From NCBI GenBank assembly GCA_002162915.1, contig MABB01000048.1, positions 1 through 9,964 of the forward strand: a stretch of 9,964 nucleotides of DNA. Reading direction: 5' to 3'. The notes below the pieces were generated by a model. The model saw only the letters and a list, made by a program, of their open reading frames with translations, was not told the DNA's origin and did no database searches. A program made the translations under genes and the position numbers. Below are positions 7,338 through 9,964 of the stretch, in pieces. Numbering within the stretch: the stretch's first letter is position 1; every line of letters starts with the position of its first letter. The DNA comes from Rhodospirillales bacterium 47_12_T64 (GTDB taxonomy: Bacteria > Pseudomonadota > Alphaproteobacteria > Kiloniellales > Kiloniellaceae).

Positions 7338-7834
7338 AGATTCACAACCTTTGTATTTAAAAAAATTACAGAAGAGAAAAAATATAGGACTCAGAGTAAA
7401 GACACCAGACTAAGAGTCATTCACTTCATTCACCCTCTAATATACTAATAATGTGAAACTGAACAATATCCTAATAAATTAATACAAATAAAAACCAGCC
7501 CTAAAAAATAGCATAAAGTGTACGGCCGATAGAAATACGTCAACAACATAATCATTAGATCACATTTTCTTGGTAAATATGCTTTCGCCTGAATACAGTT
7601 ATTTTTATACTAACTAAGAATGCTAAACCGAGGGTATTTTCTGTATGATGAAGAGAACTATCTTCATATCACATCAAGTAAAAATGAGTTACACAGAGTG
7701 CCTATTCGGCCATCATCCACACGATAAAACAACCATAGCGATAATTTATTTCATCTCATTAGAGACAAATATAAAATTAAATGGTATTTTAGATAAAATT
7801 TAAGTATTTGTAATCAGCTACTCGCAGGCATGTC
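7338..7834. other. AT-rich spacer upstream of the FecR gene
   Basis: About 500 bp, clearly more AT-rich than the genes around it. The left end must contain the promoter of the FecR-lipoprotein unit; TATATT boxes are present but no convincing -35 pairs with them. The only open frame with a plausible ribosome site is a 52-codon plus-strand frame, 7645-7803 (MMKRTIFISHQVKMSYTECL..., with GAGGG about 11 nt upstream). It has no recognisable domain and is probably chance. Confidence 0.4.
7388..7418. promoter_or_regulatory. Candidate operator: direct repeat GACT(C/A)AGAGT at 20-bp spacing
   Basis: GACTCAGAGT (7388-7397) and GACTAAGAGT (7408-7417) differ at one of ten bases and start exactly 20 bp apart, close to two helical turns. 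Each is itself a small dyad (ACTC-A-GAGT and GACT-AAG-AGTC). The pair lies 50-80 bp upstream of the FecR start codon, where a regulator site would be expected. The response regulator of this locus is the natural candidate binder, but this is inferred from position alone. Confidence 0.4.
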
Positions 7835-8041
7835 ATGTATATCCCCCCTCTCTACTCACGGACGGGAACGATGATAACACCCGAGCCCCCACCAAACAGA
7901 GGGGCAAGCTTTAAGGCTGCGAGCGATACTATCTTAGAGATACAGCCGATTAAACAAACCACAACAAGTCTGAACACCACAACAAAGCTACTTCCACCTG
8001 CTACAGATGGCAGAGGCAGTCGCATAGACATTCTTGTATAA
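7835..8041. other. Short segment open on both strands; doubtful small gene
   Basis: This roughly 200-bp stretch is more GC-rich than its surroundings and is open on both strands. The plus strand gives a 68-aa Thr/Pro-rich frame (7835-8041, ending DILV). The minus strand gives a 78-aa frame (8088-7852) with a hydrophobic middle (FVVVFRLVVVCLIGCISKIV) and a Gly-rich end (FGGGSGVIIVPVRE). The wobble positions of the two frames coincide, so only one, if either, is likely coded. The plus frame has only GCAGG before its ATG. I recognise neither protein. It could also be a decayed gene fragment. Confidence 0.25.
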
Positions 8042-8070
8042 GACATTCTTGTATAAAGATATTTCTGTAT
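8026..8070. repeat. 15-bp tandem repeat (two exact copies plus one degenerate)
   Basis: AGACATTCTTGTATA occurs at 8026-8040 and again at 8041-8055. A degenerate third copy (AAGATATTTCTGTAT) follows at 8056-8070. In the plus-strand frame that ends here, the repeat carries the end of the frame, GAC ATT CTT GTA TAA, so the stop codon is duplicated in frame. This is the same arrangement as at the end of the FecR gene, with an unrelated sequence. Confidence 0.9.
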
Positions 8071-8084
8071 AAGCAGACATCCAG

Positions 8085-8128
8085 ACACAACAAAAGCGCG
8101 GTCAATACGATCCGCGCTTTTGTTGTGT
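8085..8128. terminator. Long perfect inverted repeat, probable bidirectional terminator
   Basis: ACACAACAAAAGCGCGG (8085-8101) is matched by its exact reverse complement at 8112-8128, giving a 17-bp stem with a 10-nt loop. The inner half is GC-rich (GCGCGG/CCGCGC) and is followed on both strands by CTTTTGTTGTG. This serves as an intrinsic terminator with the T-rich tract inside the stem. It lies 22 bp after the stop of the zinc-ribbon gene (minus), whose transcript it should end. Confidence 0.75.
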
Positions 8129-8149
8129 GCCTATAACCGCAATCAAGAC

Positions 8150-8314
8150 TTAGGCAGCAATACCTTCACGCCAAGCGGTAGAAGATTTGCAAGTCTTACA
8201 AATACGTTCACCAGGCCATTCGCTGACAAACTTTTCACGGCACTTAAGACAGTTACGTTTTTTCTTTTCATAGATCCGGTCAGAAACCGGCTTAGTATTG
8301 GACTGATCGCTCAT
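8150..8314 (-). CDS. Small zinc-ribbon protein, 54 aa
   Basis: A 54-aa minus-strand frame starts MSDQSNTKPVSDRIYEKKKR and carries two Cys pairs: CLKC at 22-25 and CKTC at 39-42, with 13 residues between them (REKFVSEWPGERI). This is a standard single zinc-ribbon spacing. The basic stretch KKKR just before the first pair and the lack of a signal peptide suggest a cytoplasmic nucleic-acid- or protein-binding role. A good ribosome site, GGAGG, lies about 5 nt before the chosen ATG at 8314; the overlapping ATG at 8318 leads to a quick stop. The gene stands alone, with a strong inverted repeat downstream. It resembles small zinc-finger hypothetical proteins common in alphaproteobacteria, but I cannot assign a function. 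Confidence 0.8.
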   Translation of the reverse strand: MSDQSNTKPVSDRIYEKKKRNCLKCREKFVSEWPGERICKTCKSSTAWREGIAA

Positions 8315-8720
8315 TCATCCCTCCGTAGGATCCGGCATCTTACACCTTACGAACCGTAGTCCTAGGTAATAGATAATTTTCTAACTTCTTCCGCAAAAAA
8401 TTGGAAGAAATCGTCTCCAAGGCTCGTCAAGAGCCATCACAATCCGACACACCCCTATTTAGGGAAGTCATATGTAAGTCACGCGAGTAACCAATTTAGA
8501 TTCTCAAATAAGCTAACATAAATTTGTGCCTTTTAGATTGTGGCGATTCCGACAGTTTGCTACGCAGAGACACCGGTAGCTAGAAACGGAATGGAGACAC
8601 ACCCAAGGCGCTTTGTGCAATGCACACATACTAAATAGTGTAAGTGAGAAAAAAAATCAACAGTCCTTGTGTAAAATTTGACATGTCAATGTATTTTTCC
8701 GTCGTTTTTTTTGCAAGGTA
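8315..8720. other. Intergenic stretch between two minus-strand small genes
   Basis: About 400 bp with no supported gene. Visible structure is TTCTTCC-N10-GGAAGAA (near 8384-8407), a dyad TGTGC-AAT-GCACA (8614-8626), and a perfect 12-bp palindrome TTGACATGTCAA (8678-8689) about 30 bp past the stop of the secreted 120-aa protein. None of these has the form of a terminator. The promoter of the zinc-ribbon gene must lie at the left end, but no clear boxes are seen. Confidence 0.4.
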
Positions 8721-9083
8721 TCAGTCTACTGAAACGATTTCTGTCCGGCCACCATATCCATCAACACTGTCGTGCGCCCTGACAACAACGCTTTTAATAC
8801 CGGCAGGAATTTCCACGCCAGATAAAGACCTTGTAAAGGGTTGCTCGTTTTCGTGAGGATGATGAAGAACTCTCGTCGCGAGGATATCACCATTCTCGGA
8901 AAGGATTTCCCATCTATCAGCGTAGTGATCCCAACCTGTGTCATCGTGTCGCACAGTAACATTAAAGCGCCAAAGCCCTTTGTACTCTTTGAAGGCTTCC
9001 ACAGACGTAACATCTGCTTCCCCTGCAATTGCAGCCGTTGAAAAAAATATAGCAAAAAAAGCGATCATATTTATGCGCTTCAT
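8721..9083 (-). CDS. Conserved secreted protein of unknown function, 120 aa
   Basis: The protein starts with a signal peptide (MKRINMIAFFAIFFSTAAIA, cleavage after residue 20). A 100-aa, apparently all-beta periplasmic domain follows: LWRFNVTVRHDDTGWDHYAD (38-56), DRWEILSENGDILATRVLHH (56-75), PHENEQPFTRSLSGVEIPAG (76-95) and VVVRAHDSVDGYGGRTEIV (99-117). The motifs VRHDDTGWDHYAD, HHPHENEQPFTRS and RAHDSVDGYGG look highly conserved, and I recall near-identical hypothetical proteins in other alphaproteobacteria. The spread of His residues (46, 53, 74, 75, 77, 104) together with Asp and Glu could bind a metal, which is inference only. AGAGG lies 7 nt before the ATG. It is a single gene with no obvious partner. 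Confidence 0.8.
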   Translation of the reverse strand: MKRINMIAFFAIFFSTAAIAGEADVTSVEAFKEYKGLWRFNVTVRHDDTGWDHYADRWEILSENGDILATRVLHHPHENEQPFTRSLSGVEIPAGIKSVVVRAHDSVDGYGGRTEIVSVD

Positions 9084-9303
9084 ACTTAACCTCTGTTTTT
9101 ATAAAATTTTGAAATAATAAAGCACGGCTTATGGCTGTGGAAATATTTTTACCTGTATATCAGTAAATGCCAGGATAACTCTCTCACAAGTTGGTGAGGC
9201 ACTTATTGTAATTGATCTTCCCTTTTGAAATTAATGGAACAAACCGTGATTTTCCTTTCAACAGGATCTTGCCTTCCCCTTACCTGCAACACATAATGGG
9301 CTC

Positions 9304-9964
9304 ATGTCAGATCTATTCCAAACTTCCCCCGTAAGCGAGACCACCGAAAATTATTCCGCAAAGGATATTCAGGTCCTTGAAGGTCTCGAACCTGTCCGGC
9401 ACCGTCCGGGAATGTACATTGGCGGCAATGATGAACGCGCCATGCACCACCTGGTCGCAGAGGTCCTGGACAATGCGATGGACGAAGCGGTTGCGGGACA
9501 TGCGACACGAATCGATATCGACCTTGGATTAGATAATCAGATTACAATACGCGATAATGGTCGTGGAATTCCTGTCGATACCCACCCCAACTACACTGAC
9601 AAATCAGCTTTGGAGGTCATCCTTACGACCCTGCACTCCGGAGCCAAGTTTACTCAAAATACCTATGCAACATCTGGTGGTTTGCATGGGGTAGGCGTCT
9701 CTGTGGTAAATGCGCTATCTGACGCAATGACTGTCGAAGTCGCCAGAGACCGAAAGCTTTACAAGCAGGAATACAGTAAAGGCCATCCGCAGACGAAACT
9801 CGAACAAATAGGTAAAACGAATAATCGTCGCGGAACAACGATAACCTTTCATCCTGATCCAGAGATTTTTGAAGAAGGAAGCAATTTTCGCCCGACCCTT
9901 CTTTATAAAATGACACGATCAAAAGCATACCTTTTCAAAGGCGTGCAAATCAGATGGACCTGTG
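9304..9964 (+). CDS. parE: DNA topoisomerase IV subunit B (ParE), N-terminal part, cut by the window edge
   Basis: An open frame of 220 codons runs from ATG 9304 to the right edge. ParE is the ATPase subunit of the ParC2-ParE2 enzyme that unlinks daughter chromosomes. It shows the GHKL ATPase motifs in order: VLEGLEPVRHRPGMYIGG, motif I AEVLDNAMDEAVAGH with the catalytic Glu and Mg-binding Asn, motif II RDNGRGIPVD, and the ATP lid SGGLHGVGVSVVNALS, followed by RRGTTITFHPD. The NYSAKDIQVLEGLEPVR start and HPDPEIF favour ParE over the paralogue GyrB. The ribosome site is weak: no purine-rich AGGA precedes the ATG, only GGG about 5 nt upstream. No promoter could be assigned in the 220 bp before it. 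Confidence 0.93.
   Translation, partial: MSDLFQTSPVSETTENYSAKDIQVLEGLEPVRHRPGMYIGGNDERAMHHLVAEVLDNAMDEAVAGHATRIDIDLGLDNQITIRDNGRGIPVDTHPNYTDKSALEVILTTLHSGAKFTQNTYATSGGLHGVGVSVVNALSDAMTVEVARDRKLYKQEYSKGHPQTKLEQIGKTNNRRGTTITFHPDPEIFEEGSNFRPTLLYKMTRSKAYLFKGVQIRWTC

Noticed and set aside
7645..7803. 52-codon plus-strand frame MMKRTIFISHQVK...
   Set aside because: AT-rich, no recognisable domain, and frames of this length are expected by chance; kept only as a note in the spacer entry.
9302..9508. Minus-strand frames opposite the parE start
   Set aside because: They are antisense to a clear ParE ATPase domain and have no features of their own.

Overview
The window looks like chromosomal DNA of a marine-type alphaproteobacterium of moderate GC. 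The evidence is a glnB-glnA pair, a ParE N-terminus with an alphaproteobacterial-type sequence, a FixJ-like regulator, and several small conserved proteins. The tRNA-His keeps the ordinary G-1:C73 pair. The Rhizobiales/Rhodobacterales/Caulobacterales group is known to have lost this pair, so a deeper-branching order (for example a Kiloniella-, Sneathiella- or Rhodospirillales-like lineage) is more likely. That placement is inference.

Layout. At the left edge (1-347, minus) is the N-terminal part of a tyrosine-recombinase integrase. It starts about 90 bp from the 3' end of tRNA-His(GTG) (436-513, minus), the usual geometry of a genomic island inserted in a tRNA 3' end; the island would continue off the left edge. 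A gene-free stretch (514-1246) carries the tRNA promoter and a strong sigma-54 promoter. Next comes the nitrogen-control pair glnB (1247-1585) and glnA (1647-3056), closed by a 13-bp-stem terminator.

The centre (3208-7337) is a signalling block. A FixJ-type response regulator (minus) is divergent from a CHASE2-domain sensor histidine kinase (plus). Convergent with the kinase, with only 12 bp between stop codons, is a two-gene unit on the minus strand: a secreted FecR-domain protein followed by an OmpA-like lipoprotein. I suggest that all four form one envelope-sensing module. A 15-bp tandem repeat that includes the FecR stop codon fills part of the gap between the two minus-strand genes, and a 20-bp-spaced direct repeat that could be an operator lies upstream of FecR.

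The right part is sparser: an AT-rich spacer, a short segment open on both strands that ends in a second 15-bp tandem repeat, a 17-bp inverted repeat, a 54-aa zinc-ribbon protein (8150-8314, minus), a secreted His-containing 120-aa protein (8721-9083, minus), and the start of parE (9304 to the edge, plus).

Most of this is ordinary core genome. The items worth a second look are the CHASE2/FixJ/FecR/OmpA module, the two stop-codon-spanning 15-bp repeats, the candidate operator, and the tRNA-His island edge. I see no clear new defence system or RNA element.
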